A stretch of 64,000 bases of DNA from JAAYDY01 sp964500225 (GCA_964500225.1 CAZCOA010000008.1:13123-77122), one strand, 5' to 3'; shown: positions 1 to 12,506, counted from the stretch's first letter. Notes: generated by a model from the sequence alone, not told the origin. Numbers and translations are program-made.

Positions 1-84
1 GGTGGGCGGAGAAGGATTCGAACCTCCGAAGGCATAGCCAACAGATTTACAGTCTGTCCCCTTTGACCGCTCGGGAATCCGCCC
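1..84 (-). tRNA. tRNA-Tyr (anticodon GTA)
   Basis: Read on the minus strand this is a type II tRNA with a long variable arm. The acceptor stem GGGCGGA pairs with TCCGCCC, the anticodon loop reads CTGTAAA, giving GTA, and the T arm GGAGG-TTCGAAT-CCTTC is intact. The discriminator A is followed by an encoded CC at the window edge, so the final A of CCA probably lies just outside. It follows a tRNA-Thr on the same strand. In many bacteria Thr-Tyr-Gly tRNAs precede tuf, so tuf may lie to the left; that is an inference. Confidence 0.95.
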
Positions 85-204
85 ACACATTATGTCTGTG
101 GACCACTCTCGGGCCTCGGGCCGCCAAAAGCCGCCCATAACCGTCGAGGCACTATCCACTTGTCATCATCCCGGTCGTCGCAGCCGGCATGAGAAAGACA
201 CTGG

Positions 205-276
205 AGCTGGCGGCCGGACTTGAACCGGCAACCGCCGGTTTACAAAACCGGTGCTCTACCATTGAGCTACGCCAGC
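205..276 (-). tRNA. tRNA-Thr (anticodon TGT)
   Basis: On the minus strand the acceptor stem GCTGGCG pairs with CGCCAGC and the discriminator is T. The D arm contains AGCTCAATGGTAGAGC. The anticodon stem-loop CCGGTTTTGTAAACCGG carries TGT, reading ACA codons. CCA is not encoded. The tRNA-Tyr lies about 120 bases downstream in the same direction, so they may share a transcript. Confidence 0.95.
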
Positions 277-369
277 AGTCCGGTCGAGCAGGGAATCATA
301 CTCCCCTGCGGCGGCAATTTCAACTGATTTTCGCGGTTTGCCCGGTTGCCGGGCCCACCGCAACGTCAC

Positions 370-2337
370 TCACATCGGCCCGATCCGGCCTGGGTCTTGA
401 CGATAATCGACGGGGCCGTCGCCCTGGTCGGTCTCCTGGGCCGGTTTCGGGGCGCCATTCTGCCGCTCCTGCTGCTCCTGCATGTGGCGGCGCATCTCCT
501 CCTGCATTTTCATCTGCATTTGCTGGGCGGCCATCTGGAAACGCATGAAACTCATGAACGACCGCTGCATGTCGCCCAGGGGCACGTGGATCTTGACGGC
601 GGCCTCGCCGCGTGCCATGGCCATGCTGATCACCGACATGGCCAACTCGGGACCCGCGGCGGGCGGCGCGGCGGGCGGCACGGTGACGCCGGCGCCCCTG
701 GCCATCATATCAGTAATAGCGTCCAGGCAGGCGGCGGCAGAAATGCAGACAATGCCGTTGGCCTCGGGCAGGGCCTTCTTCCTCGCGGCGGCAATCTGCG
801 GCGACCCGGCCAGACCCCCCTCCTTGAGCTTTGCCGCGACGGCCAGATCGGCGATGCGATCGGGCTTGTCGCCGGTCACGGCGAGCATGTGCCCATCGGC
901 AAAGGCAATCCACTGACTGATGCCGTCGGCGCCGTAAACGTTCTTGAGCAACTCGTTCGGACTCATGCCGGGCGGGTTGCCTTCCACCTGCGGCATCTGG
1001 AATTTCGTGATAAGGTTATCTACCGACAGGTCGCCGACCTTTCGGGCGTCGCGGACGTACTGTGTAACGATACTCATTTTCGGAGCGTCCGCGGGCATGG
1101 AGGCGGCCAGGTCGTCAACGAGCTTCTGGTAGGCCTCCATGAGGCCCTGAATCTGGGTACGACAGGCCTCGGCGTCCTTGACTTCCGTGGCGGAGACCAT
1201 GTTGCCCATCAATGGCCCGTTGGGCACGGCATAGGCGGCGAAGGCGGCGCGAGATCCCATGGCCTGCCCAAGGTCTCCGGTTTTCTCGATCAGATCGCCG
1301 TAAGCCCTCATCATGCCGCCGAGCGGAGCCAACTGCGGATTGTTCTCCCAGAAAGGTCCGCCAACCTGTGCTGCAACGTTGAAGAGTGCCTTGTAGGCGT
1401 CGATGACACGCGGCAGATCGAGGGAATACCAACCGGCCATCCAAGGCAGGCCGTCGGCCGGGAGGTTCGGAGTCAGGGTCTCGCCCAGGACGGGGTGGCC
1501 GCTGAGGAAATAGCCGATCCGGCCCTCGGGGTCGGCGCTGCCGCGAACCTGGAAATCGAGACCGGCCGGCGAGACGCCGAAACTGAAGCCGATCCAGCGA
1601 AGCTCCCCGGCCCGGACCCACGCATCGTCCAGGAGCTTCAGGACGCTCTCCTGCTGGGCCGCCTCGGCGGCGCCGTCGGCGCCCAGGGCTTTGGCTTCCT
1701 CGATGCCGGCGGCCAGCTTCGCGCGAAGCTTCTGGAAGTGCGGTTCGCCCGCGGCTTTCAGAGCAGCCAAATCGACCATGCCGTACATGTCGGCGTCGGC
1801 GGCCAGGGCTTGCTGCGAGGGGGACATCGCCACACCCAACGGGCTGTTTCTCACATTTTGAAGAAACTCTAAATGCGAAATCAAGACGTGGTCATCGTAT
1901 CGCAGCAGAAAAGAGTCTTCGGTTTCCCGTAATTTGTAGATGCCGTTCTGGTCAGGCTGGACTTGCCCTATCAGCGTTTGAATATCCTTGGGTCTGACCA
2001 GAACCCCGATGCCACACTCGCGACCGCCGTCAGGTGTTACCACGAACACCAGTGCCATAGGTGCGGCCGTGTCGAACTGCTCGGTCGGGATATTCAGTTT
2101 CGTCAGCGCATCGGCGAAGGCGTGGATTTGCAGATCCTGCTGCCCGTTCTGCACGGGCACGACCCGGCGGAACAGATCGGTCAACTGCCCGTCCAGCGTC
2201 GCGGGGCCGCGAATGACGATGAAACCAACCGCCTTCTGCGGCACTTTGGCCAGGATATCGTCCTGGGCCAGGGCCTGAGCAACGGGGCCGCAGGCCGCCA
2301 GCACTACGAGAACGGCCAATATGGAGATACGGAACAT
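370..2337 (-). CDS. exported protein of unknown function (lipoprotein candidate)
   Basis: A 655-residue protein that I do not recognise. The start was chosen at the ATG preceded by TAGGAG seven bases upstream; an upstream in-frame extension lacks a signal sequence. The N-terminus MFRISILAVLVVLAAC is a signal peptide ending in a lipobox-like LAAC with Cys16, so it may be lipid-anchored, although cleavage after AQALAQ is an alternative. The body is predicted soluble, with no internal membrane segment. The C-terminal 60 residues are a methionine- and glutamine-rich helix followed by a polar tail ending DPGRIGPM, which suggests oligomerisation. It is transcribed away from, and downstream of, the TPR protein gene on the same strand. 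Envelope location is well supported; the function is not known. Confidence 0.8.
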   Translation of the reverse strand: MFRISILAVLVVLAACGPVAQALAQDDILAKVPQKAVGFIVIRGPATLDGQLTDLFRRVVPVQNGQQDLQIHAFADALTKLNIPTEQFDTAAPMALVFVVTPDGGRECGIGVLVRPKDIQTLIGQVQPDQNGIYKLRETEDSFLLRYDDHVLISHLEFLQNVRNSPLGVAMSPSQQALAADADMYGMVDLAALKAAGEPHFQKLRAKLAAGIEEAKALGADGAAEAAQQESVLKLLDDAWVRAGELRWIGFSFGVSPAGLDFQVRGSADPEGRIGYFLSGHPVLGETLTPNLPADGLPWMAGWYSLDLPRVIDAYKALFNVAAQVGGPFWENNPQLAPLGGMMRAYGDLIEKTGDLGQAMGSRAAFAAYAVPNGPLMGNMVSATEVKDAEACRTQIQGLMEAYQKLVDDLAASMPADAPKMSIVTQYVRDARKVGDLSVDNLITKFQMPQVEGNPPGMSPNELLKNVYGADGISQWIAFADGHMLAVTGDKPDRIADLAVAAKLKEGGLAGSPQIAAARKKALPEANGIVCISAAACLDAITDMMARGAGVTVPPAAPPAAGPELAMSVISMAMARGEAAVKIHVPLGDMQRSFMSFMRFQMAAQQMQMKMQEEMRRHMQEQQERQNGAPKPAQETDQGDGPVDYRQDPGRIGPM

Positions 2338-2497
2338 GTCGAGGCTCCTACCAGGGGTCACTCGGTCCGCCACCACGACGGTGCGGCTCGCTTTCCATAG
2401 ATAACGCGGACGGATGTGCATCGCATCCCAAGAAAGTGCGGCCATGGCTCCTCCCCTGCCGCGCACAGGCCGGATGTCTGCCGGGACCAGACGGCGC

Positions 2498-4207
2498 CTA
2501 GCTCTGCAACCTGGCCAGTTTCAGCAGGTTGCGGGCGACGTCGTAGTCGGGTGAAGCCGTCAGCACTTGGAGCAGCGTATTGGCCGACTCCGTGTAGCGT
2601 CCGTCGAAGTAGTAGACGTAGCCAAGCAGGAACTGCTGCTGCATGTCGTTGGGGCGGAGCTTGGTCATGTGCTCCAGGTCCCTGAGGCGCCGGTCGAGCT
2701 GGCTCCGGTCGCCGTAGAACTCTTCGAGGCGGAAATTGTAGAGGCCGATGTCGGGCTCGATGGCGAGGGCCTCCTTAAGCCGCTTGGCGGCATAGGCGTA
2801 TTCGCCGTTGGCAAAGGCGGCATGGCTCTCGGCGAACTTGGCAATGGCATTGTCGGGGGCCATCTGGACGGCCCGTCCGTAAGCCTCGGCGGCAATGGGG
2901 TAGCTGCCCATGAAGAAGTAGAAGTCGCCGCGGTGCATATAATCTTCGACGGTCTTGGGGTGGGTGATCGATTCGACCAGGGCGGCTCGCTCCTCGCGGG
3001 TCAGTGCGATGGACGTGGTGAGTTGCTCGAACTCGGCGGCGGACATTTTGCCATCGGGCGGAGCCGGAAACTTGATCCACGGCCCCACGCGCCCGCCGCG
3101 CAGCGCCCGCAGCAGACCGTCGGCGTCGCGGTCGCCGCCGGCGGCCAGAGACTCCAGCCGCGCGTCGGCGCGGTCCCACAAGCCGTGGAACAGGTCGATG
3201 TAGGCCATCAGGAACTGGAGATCCCGGTCGTCGGGCGTCCGCTGCAAGGCCAGCTCCAGCACCTGACGGGCCTCGGCCAGGGCGCCCACGTCGTGGTAGA
3301 TGTCCTGAAGGTTCACGCCGCCGATGCGCAGCGAGTCATTCTTCCATCCGTGCGCGGTCACGAGCGACCGCCGGAGCAACCGCGACGCCTCGGGAAACCG
3401 CTGCGCGGCGAAGAGGCTCTGGCCGGCGGCCTGGGCGAAGAGGCTGCTCGTGGGGTCGCGGGCGGCCAGGATGGACCAGACGTCGGCGGCGGCCGGATAG
3501 TGGCCGTTGCTGAACAGGTAGTTGCCCATGGCCGCCAACTGGCTGTCGTACAGAGCGTCGAGGGACTGCCCCTGCGGCGGCTGTCCGGTGCGGTACACGG
3601 CGGCCACGGTATCGAGAAACGCCTTGTTGGCGATGGTGCCCTGGGCCTCCTCGGTGAACTCGCGGAGGAAAATCTCGGGGTTCTTGATGCGGCCTCGCTG
3701 GAGGCAATTCAGGCAGTAGTAACCGTAATCGTACTGCTCGGGCTTGTCGCGCAAGCCGAACGGAAAGACGAACTGGAAAAATGCCTGCCGGAGGTCGCCC
3801 GGCCGGGCGGTCTTCTCGCCGGCCAGCAGGAGCCCGAGTTCGAGGCTGCCTTTCTGGAGCTCGGCGAAGCGTGCCCGTTCGCCCAGGGCGAAGCTTTCGA
3901 GGCTGCGCAGCCGCCGCCCGACCAACTCGGGCCGCAACTGCCCCAGGTCGAGGTTCGTCGGTGAGAGTTTGCCGCCAAATCGCGAAGCACTGACGCCGAA
4001 GGGCGCCGCCAGCAGGCCGGTGGGGGCGCCATAGCCGCGGCGAGTAAACTGCGATGCGGAGGTCACGGCGCCGATGTTCTCGCCCAGCCGTTCGCTGGGC
4101 AAGCTACTGGCGCCGTACATGCGCCTTTGGGCCGTGGCGATGTCACTCAGGAGACAGACCATCGCTACCGCCATCGTCCACCGGAACCCTGTCGCGATGT
4201 GATTCAT
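2498..4207 (-). CDS. exported TPR-repeat protein
   Basis: A 569-residue protein with a cleavable signal peptide (residues 1-26, ending DIATAQ). The middle and C-terminal halves hold tetratricopeptide-like helix pairs: a block around residues 230-370 and a clearer run around 430-565, with motifs such as DFYFFMGSYPIAAEAYGRAV and LGYVYYFDGRYTESANTLLQ. A CLNC pair occurs in the N-terminal third. TPR proteins are scaffolds for protein complexes, so this is probably a periplasmic assembly or tethering factor; the partner is unknown. It is divergent from secA across a 388-base gap containing a promoter for each gene. The exported protein gene downstream begins 160 bases after its stop. Confidence 0.85.
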   Translation of the reverse strand: MNHIATGFRWTMAVAMVCLLSDIATAQRRMYGASSLPSERLGENIGAVTSASQFTRRGYGAPTGLLAAPFGVSASRFGGKLSPTNLDLGQLRPELVGRRLRSLESFALGERARFAELQKGSLELGLLLAGEKTARPGDLRQAFFQFVFPFGLRDKPEQYDYGYYCLNCLQRGRIKNPEIFLREFTEEAQGTIANKAFLDTVAAVYRTGQPPQGQSLDALYDSQLAAMGNYLFSNGHYPAAADVWSILAARDPTSSLFAQAAGQSLFAAQRFPEASRLLRRSLVTAHGWKNDSLRIGGVNLQDIYHDVGALAEARQVLELALQRTPDDRDLQFLMAYIDLFHGLWDRADARLESLAAGGDRDADGLLRALRGGRVGPWIKFPAPPDGKMSAAEFEQLTTSIALTREERAALVESITHPKTVEDYMHRGDFYFFMGSYPIAAEAYGRAVQMAPDNAIAKFAESHAAFANGEYAYAAKRLKEALAIEPDIGLYNFRLEEFYGDRSQLDRRLRDLEHMTKLRPNDMQQQFLLGYVYYFDGRYTESANTLLQVLTASPDYDVARNLLKLARLQS

Positions 4208-4293
4208 CCGTCGTCATCCCCCAAGAGGCGCCACCGGAGGAAAGCCTGTCGTATCCGCACGGACGCGGCGCCGGCCGGCCCGCGCACAGGACT

Positions 4294-4322
4294 ATTCTAC
4301 TTCGCCGCCCCACGGTCCGCAA
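4294..4322 (-). promoter_or_regulatory. predicted sigma-70 promoter for the TPR gene
   Basis: On the minus strand TTGCGG (4317-4322) and TAGAAT (4294-4299) are separated by 17 bases, pointing into the TPR gene and back-to-back with the secA promoter. The predicted start is near 4287, which gives an 80-base leader. Confidence 0.5.
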
Positions 4323-4348
4323 TGCCACAGTCGGAGGTTTGGGGCTGT

Positions 4349-4377
4349 TTGACACTCGCATGCGGCCCTGATAGAAT
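4349..4377 (+). promoter_or_regulatory. predicted sigma-70 promoter for secA
   Basis: TTGACA (4349-4354), a 17-base spacer and TAGAAT (4372-4377) form a near-consensus promoter. Predicted transcription starts around 4384, leaving a GC-rich leader of about 212 bases before secA. That leader has no convincing signal-sequence ORF of the SecM kind. Confidence 0.7.
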
Positions 4378-4595
4378 GGCGTCCCTGCCGTGACCGGTTC
4401 GGGAGTTCCGGCGGCGGTGTACGGGGCGGCGCGACGCGGGCCTCGGTGGCCGAAGACACGTCGGGCCGCCGGCGCCGCAGGGCGGCACGCATCCGCAGAA
4501 GATGAGACAAGCAGCGGGCGGAATCGTCCGGATCGGCTGCCCGGCGGCGTTTCGGCGTCGGCGCGGGGCGGGTCGCGGCGGGGAGCATCGCAAGC

Positions 4596-8171
<3,576 letters not shown>

Positions 8172-8228
8172 GTGTCCCTCGGACGCTGGTCGGCCCGCGC
8201 ACCGCGGAGGTCCGTCGGTATTTCATCC

Positions 8229-9551
8229 ATGAAATCGCCTCGGGTTCCATCGTTCGCCGTCCGTCTGGCCGTGGACATGTTCTACGGATTGCTCGTGCTA
8301 CTGACATGGCCGGTCCTGCTGGTACTGTTACTGTGCAAGCGCAAGTGGCGCGAGGGGCTGCGCGAGCGGATGGGCGGCGTGCCGGTGCTTCCTGCGCACC
8401 CGCTGAGGATCTGGGTCCATGCCATCAGCGTCGGCGAGACCGAGGCCGCGCGGAGCCTGGTGCCGGCGCTACGCGAGCGATTTCCCGCGGCCGAGATCCT
8501 CTTCTCGACGACCACGCGCACAGGCCGCCAGAGGGCCGCGAAACTCTTCCCGGAGTTGCCGCTGTTTCACTATCCAATGGATTTCCCGTGGTCGGTCCGC
8601 ATGGCTCTGCGTCGCATTCAACCGACGATTGTCGTCGAAGTGGAACCGGAGTGGTGGCCCAACTTCCTCTTCACGGCCGCAAGCCGCCGAATCCCGGTCG
8701 TGGCCGTCAATGTGCGGATCACCGAAAAGGCGGTACGCGGTTACAAATGGATTCGCGGCCTCGTCGCCCGCATGATCAACTGCATGACGGCCATCGGCGT
8801 GCAGAACGACGAGTATGCCGCCCGATTGCAAAGCCTCGGCGCCGACGCCGACCGGATCGCCGTCACCGGACAGATGAAGTACGACAACGTCACGTTCGGC
8901 CGGGTGGCCGGAGCGGATAGCCTGGCGGCCGACCTGGGCCTGCGTCCGGGCGAGCGGGTCATTGTCGCCGGCTCGACGGGGCCCGGCGAGGAAGCGATGT
9001 TGCTGGATGCCTTTGCGGCCGTACGGAGTGTCGTCCCCGACATTCGTCTGGCCATCGTGCCGCGCAAGCCCGAACGGTTCGACGAGGTGTCGCAACTCAT
9101 CGTCGCTCGCGGCTATCGCCTGGTGCGGCGGAGCGAGACGACAAGCCGCCCTGCCGCGGCCGATGCCGAGGCGATTCTCCTGGGCGACACGATGGGCGAA
9201 CTGATGAAATTCTACCAGATCGGCTGCATCGCCTTCATCGGCCGCAGCCTCGTCCCGCTGGGCGGCAGCAACCCCATCGACCCGGCGAGCCTGGGCCTGC
9301 CCCTGATCTTCGGGCCGCACATATTCAACTTTCCCGAGGCCGAGGAGTTGTTCGTCCGTGGCGGCGCGGCTCGCATCGCAACCGATGCGAAGTCGCTGGC
9401 ACAGACCCTGATCGAGGTGTTACAATCTCCGGAGCAGTTGGCGGCCATGGGCCGGCGCGCCCGCGAGGCCATCGGCAGCCGCCAGGGCGCCACTGCCCGC
9501 AACGTGGACCTGATAGCCCGGGCCCTGGAGGCCCGCGAGGCCGTGCGATGA
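8229..9551 (+). CDS. waaA: 3-deoxy-D-manno-octulosonic acid (Kdo) transferase
   Basis: A GT30 glycosyltransferase of 440 residues that adds Kdo from CMP-Kdo to the lipid A precursor at the inner membrane, the entry step to LPS core. The N-terminal hydrophobic anchor (about residues 16-32) is followed by the family signature SVGETEAARSLVPALRERFP with the acceptor-side Glu, and by the C-terminal nucleotide-binding segments GSTGPGEEAMLL and LGGSNPIDPASLGLPLIFGP, ending in NFPEAEELF. An ATG at 8229 was chosen; a GTG overlapping the secA stop is possible but adds an unusual arginine-rich leader. GGAGG at 8206-8210 is distant, so the start is less certain than the identity. The stop overlaps proB by four bases (ATGA). 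Confidence 0.93.
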   Translation: MKSPRVPSFAVRLAVDMFYGLLVLLTWPVLLVLLLCKRKWREGLRERMGGVPVLPAHPLRIWVHAISVGETEAARSLVPALRERFPAAEILFSTTTRTGRQRAAKLFPELPLFHYPMDFPWSVRMALRRIQPTIVVEVEPEWWPNFLFTAASRRIPVVAVNVRITEKAVRGYKWIRGLVARMINCMTAIGVQNDEYAARLQSLGADADRIAVTGQMKYDNVTFGRVAGADSLAADLGLRPGERVIVAGSTGPGEEAMLLDAFAAVRSVVPDIRLAIVPRKPERFDEVSQLIVARGYRLVRRSETTSRPAAADAEAILLGDTMGELMKFYQIGCIAFIGRSLVPLGGSNPIDPASLGLPLIFGPHIFNFPEAEELFVRGGAARIATDAKSLAQTLIEVLQSPEQLAAMGRRAREAIGSRQGATARNVDLIARALEAREAVR

Positions 9552-10672
9552 GCGAGAAGATACGCCAGGAGCTTTTTTCCAAAGTCTCCAGCGCCGTCGT
9601 CAAAGTCGGCACCAACGTCCTCACGGACGACAACGGACGCCTGGATCATGACCTGATCGGCGACCTGTCCGGTCAGATCGCCATACTGCTGAAACGCGGA
9701 ATCAAGTTGGCCGTCGTCTCCAGCGGCGCTATCGGCGCCGGCATGGACGCCCTCAGGATGACGCGCCGCCCCGACGACCTGCCGCGACTTCAGGCCTGCG
9801 CCGCCATCGGCCAGGCGCGGCTCATTCACGTGTTCGATCAGGCCCTCAGCCGCCACGGCTTCCATGCCGCCCAGATTCTCATCACCCGCGACGATTTCGA
9901 GCATCGCAGCCGATACCTCAACATCCGCCACTGCATCGGCGCCTTGCAGCAGATGGGGGCCGTGCCCATCCTCAACGAAAACGACACCGTCAGCGTGGAC
10001 GAAATCCGCTACGGCGACAACGACATCATTGCGGCCCTGGTCACGCACAACCTGCGGGCCGACGCCCTGGTGCTCCTGACCGTTGTCGAGGGGCTGTACC
10101 GCGACAAAGCGCGCGGCGACCTGATCGACGTGGTCGAGACCATCGACGACCGCCTCACCGCGCTCATCGACGGTTCGCGCAGCCGCAGCGGCACGGGCGG
10201 CATGGGCTCCAAGCTCGAGTCCGCCCGCACCGTCACCCAGTCGGGCGAGGCCGCCGTGATGGCCTGCGGGCGCCGCAAAAACGTCCTGGTGGACCTGTTC
10301 GACGGCAAGAAGGTGGGAACGCTGTTTCTGCCGAACCCGTGCCGCATGACTAGCCGCAAGCGGTGGCTTGCCTTCAGTGCCCGCAGCCGCGGCAAGCTGA
10401 CGGTGGACGCCGGGGCGGTGCGTGCCCTGGTCGAGGGCGGCAAAAGCCTGCTGGCCGGCGGCATCACCCAGGTTGCCGGCGACTTCGAAGCCGGAGACGT
10501 CGTGGCCATTGTGGACGATCAGGGCCGCGAGATCGCCCGCGGCCTGGTCAATTACGATGCCGAGTCGCTACGCAAAATCCGAGGGTGCAAGTCCTCGCAG
10601 TTCAAGGCGATTCTGGGCTCCAAACCCTACGACGAGGTGATCCACCGCGACAACCTTGTCCTGCGATCCTAG
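9548..10672 (+). CDS. proB: glutamate 5-kinase
   Basis: This enzyme phosphorylates glutamate with ATP in the first step of proline synthesis. The amino-acid kinase domain (residues 1-260) shows the family motifs KVGTNVL, SSGAIGAGM, LNENDTVSVDEIRYGDND and GTGGMGSKLESA, and a C-terminal PUA domain (about 285-370) is present, so the 374 residues are full length for the bacterial two-domain form. Translation is coupled to waaA through an ATGA overlap, an unusual pairing of proline and LPS genes. The partner proA is not in the window. A flavin-reductase-like gene converges four bases after the stop. Confidence 0.96.
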   Translation: MSEKIRQELFSKVSSAVVKVGTNVLTDDNGRLDHDLIGDLSGQIAILLKRGIKLAVVSSGAIGAGMDALRMTRRPDDLPRLQACAAIGQARLIHVFDQALSRHGFHAAQILITRDDFEHRSRYLNIRHCIGALQQMGAVPILNENDTVSVDEIRYGDNDIIAALVTHNLRADALVLLTVVEGLYRDKARGDLIDVVETIDDRLTALIDGSRSRSGTGGMGSKLESARTVTQSGEAAVMACGRRKNVLVDLFDGKKVGTLFLPNPCRMTSRKRWLAFSARSRGKLTVDAGAVRALVEGGKSLLAGGITQVAGDFEAGDVVAIVDDQGREIARGLVNYDAESLRKIRGCKSSQFKAILGSKPYDEVIHRDNLVLRS

Positions 10673-10676
10673 ACCG

Positions 10677-11285
10677 TCAGACCCGCTTGTGATGCTCGGC
10701 CGAGAATCCGTAGTGGCCCACGCTCTGGGCCAGTGCGAAATACTGCCCCGCCCCCTTCACGTTCGGACAATAGGCCAGCGGCTCCAGGGCGTCCACGAGC
10801 AGCCGCCCGTTCGCGTCCAGCAATTCCTCATGGACCTGCACGGCCAGAACCTCGGCGATGAACACCTCGTGCGACCCCAGAGGTAGCCGTTGAGTGGTCC
10901 GGCATTCCAACGCCAAAGGACATTCCCGGATGATCGGTGCATTGACCTGGCTGGCGTCGATGGGCGTCCATCCGGTCTCGGCGAACTTGTCGTGGTCGCG
11001 GCCGCTCAGCGTGCCGCACAGATCGGCGTGCAGCGCCGACCCGGCCGACGGAATATTGATGACAAAGTCGCCGTTCTCCTCCAGCAGCGTGAAGCTGAAC
11101 CGCCCGGGTCGCACCGCCACCGACACCAGCGGCGGCTGGCTGCACACGACTCCCGTCCAGGCAATCGTGATAATATTGTTCTTGCCCTCCCTACCACGGC
11201 AGGAAACCAATGCGACCGGTGTCGGCATCAAACACGTGGTCGCAGGCAGGACGCGGTGGCGGATGATTTTGCCGCGGACGGTCAT
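10677..11285 (-). CDS. flavin reductase-like (flavoredoxin family) protein
   Basis: A 202-residue protein of the FMN-binding split-barrel family. The motif PVALVSCRGREGKNNIITIAW followed by SQPPLVSVAVRPGRFSFTLL and FVINIPSAG is typical of flavin reductase-like domains and flavoredoxins. These bind FMN and pass electrons from NAD(P)H or ferredoxin-type donors; the substrate here is unknown. The start was set at the ATG 11 bases after an excellent AGGAGGA. An in-frame upstream extension is proline- and glycine-rich and lacks a ribosome site. It is cytosolic, with no signal peptide. It is convergent with proB and divergent from the small basic protein gene. Confidence 0.85.
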   Translation of the reverse strand: MTVRGKIIRHRVLPATTCLMPTPVALVSCRGREGKNNIITIAWTGVVCSQPPLVSVAVRPGRFSFTLLEENGDFVINIPSAGSALHADLCGTLSGRDHDKFAETGWTPIDASQVNAPIIRECPLALECRTTQRLPLGSHEVFIAEVLAVQVHEELLDANGRLLVDALEPLAYCPNVKGAGQYFALAQSVGHYGFSAEHHKRV

Positions 11286-11452
11286 AGCTGTTCCTCCTGG
11301 ACCCATCGGACCGGGGCCGTCGGGACCGCTGATCGGAGCTGCTTCGCCCCAGGACGTGTTGAGCGCCAAGCCTGCCCCGTCAGGCATGGTCGGGCTGCGG
11401 CCGGTTTACGCCCGCCGCACGGCACCAACCTTCAACTTCGCTCAGGACGCGC

Positions 11453-11480
11453 TTGACAAGCGGCTTCCTGAGTTTATAAT
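11453..11480 (+). promoter_or_regulatory. very strong consensus sigma-70 promoter
   Basis: An exact TTGACA (11453-11458) and an exact TATAAT (11475-11480) are separated by 16 bases, the best promoter match in the window. The predicted start is near 11487, giving a leader of about 53 bases to the 40-codon gene. Confidence 0.85.
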
Positions 11481-11539
11481 AGCCTGTCTTAGGTTTTCGG
11501 GCAATCGCTGACACTGCATTGTGTGGAAGGATACGACAT

Positions 11540-11662
11540 ATGGCACGTCCGCGTCGCAACGCCAACCTGGCCTTCCGGTCGAAGAGGGCCAACCACGGCC
11601 GCAAACCCTGCAAGGGCAAGCTCAAGAGCCGCTTCGTCCGCGACCGTCGTCGCAGTCGCTAG
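11540..11662 (+). CDS. 40-residue highly basic protein, possibly ribosome- or RNA-associated
   Basis: A short gene starting ATG at 11540, eight bases after AAGGA, and ending TAG at 11662. The product begins MARPRRNANLAFRSKRANHG and ends FVRDRRRSR, with 12 Arg and 5 Lys against one acidic residue in 40, so the charge is about +16. There is no signal peptide or membrane segment. It sits between an exact consensus promoter and a perfect intrinsic terminator, forming a compact, highly expressed monocistronic unit like those of small ribosomal proteins. I do not recognise the family; it is not clearly bTHX, bL36 or Sra. The expression signals and composition support a real gene that binds nucleic acid; the role is inferred. 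Confidence 0.8.
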   Translation: MARPRRNANLAFRSKRANHGRKPCKGKLKSRFVRDRRRSR

Positions 11663-11693
11663 TCGGCACAAAAGCCTTTTCAAGCATCACTTA

Positions 11694-11725
11694 CAGACGC
11701 CCGACCGACTTCGGGCGTCTGTTTT
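11694..11725 (+). terminator. intrinsic terminator of the small basic protein gene
   Basis: CAGACGCCCGA (11694-11704) and TCGGGCGTCTG (11711-11721) form a perfect 11-bp stem with a six-base loop, followed by TTTT. The stop codon of the opposing gene overlaps the T tract, so it may serve both directions. Confidence 0.9.
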
Positions 11726-12429
11726 CATGCACCGCCCCGCCCCGCCAGCACCCGATCCAGCCCCTCGCTCAGCCGCAACAGCTCCTCGCACCGGTGGACT
11801 TCCAGCGAGCCCCCGCGGCCGTAGAGCAAGGCCAGGTCGCCGACCATTTCCAGCGACTCCAGGCTGTTGCGCATCGCGAACTCGCGCACCGCCGGCGTCA
11901 GCAGGCCGCGGACCTCCGCCTCGTCGTCGCCGGACACCACGTAGGCATCACTGAAAGCCGGATCGTCCGGAAAGTCGATGTCCTTGCCCGTGAACCAGTC
12001 GCCGATGCGGTCGAAGAACCCTTCGGGGCGCACCATCAGCCGCGATACCGCCGCCGGGGCCTGCCACGTGCAGCAGTACTGTGTGTGCGTGTGGCTGTCC
12101 TTGCCGCCACCGGTCACATAGACGTACTCGAACAGAATGATCTGTCTGCCGCCGTGGTCGCCGATCAGCACATGCCTCACCTTCTTGCTGTGGCCCCTGC
12201 GCATCAAGGCGAAGACACCCATGCGGTCGCGAAGCCCTAGCAAGTCCTCGGCCATGAACGTGAATCCACGGGCTGCGGCGAAGGTATGCAACTGGTCTCG
12301 CCGCCGTTTGATCGCGGCCCGTTGACCGATGATCGCGATGATCACAAGGATCACAAGGACCGCCAAGACAGCGAAGAAGACCAACGGAATGGCGAACATC
12401 GCCGGGACAAAAAAGGGAAATGCCGACAT
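11725..12429 (-). CDS. single-pass membrane protein, DUF3137-like
   Basis: A 234-residue protein starting at an ATG seven bases after AGGAGG. An N-terminal membrane segment (about residues 7-36, very rich in Val, Ile and Leu) is followed by a basic stop-transfer RRRD and a soluble cytosolic domain. That domain resembles DUF3137-type proteins, with an RGFTFMAEDLLG segment, a strand-rich core around IILFEYVYVTGGG and a C-terminal helix pair. The function of that family is not established and my assignment to it is tentative. It has its own promoter and diverges from the RDD gene. Confidence 0.75.
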   Translation of the reverse strand: MSAFPFFVPAMFAIPLVFFAVLAVLVILVIIAIIGQRAAIKRRRDQLHTFAAARGFTFMAEDLLGLRDRMGVFALMRRGHSKKVRHVLIGDHGGRQIILFEYVYVTGGGKDSHTHTQYCCTWQAPAAVSRLMVRPEGFFDRIGDWFTGKDIDFPDDPAFSDAYVVSGDDEAEVRGLLTPAVREFAMRNSLESLEMVGDLALLYGRGGSLEVHRCEELLRLSEGLDRVLAGRGGA

Positions 12430-12456
12430 GGCGGCCTCCTGGAGTTGATGGAGCAC

Positions 12457-12485
12457 ACTGTAGCCCGCCGGCCATGGCCCGTCAA
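12457..12485 (-). promoter_or_regulatory. predicted promoter for the DUF3137-like gene
   Basis: On the minus strand TTGACG (12480-12485), a 17-base spacer and TACAGT (12457-12462). It lies back-to-back with the RDD promoter, with only about 20 bases between the two -35 boxes, so the two genes could be co-regulated. Confidence 0.6.
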
Positions 12486-12506
12486 CGGCCAATCGCACGG
12501 CTGCGC

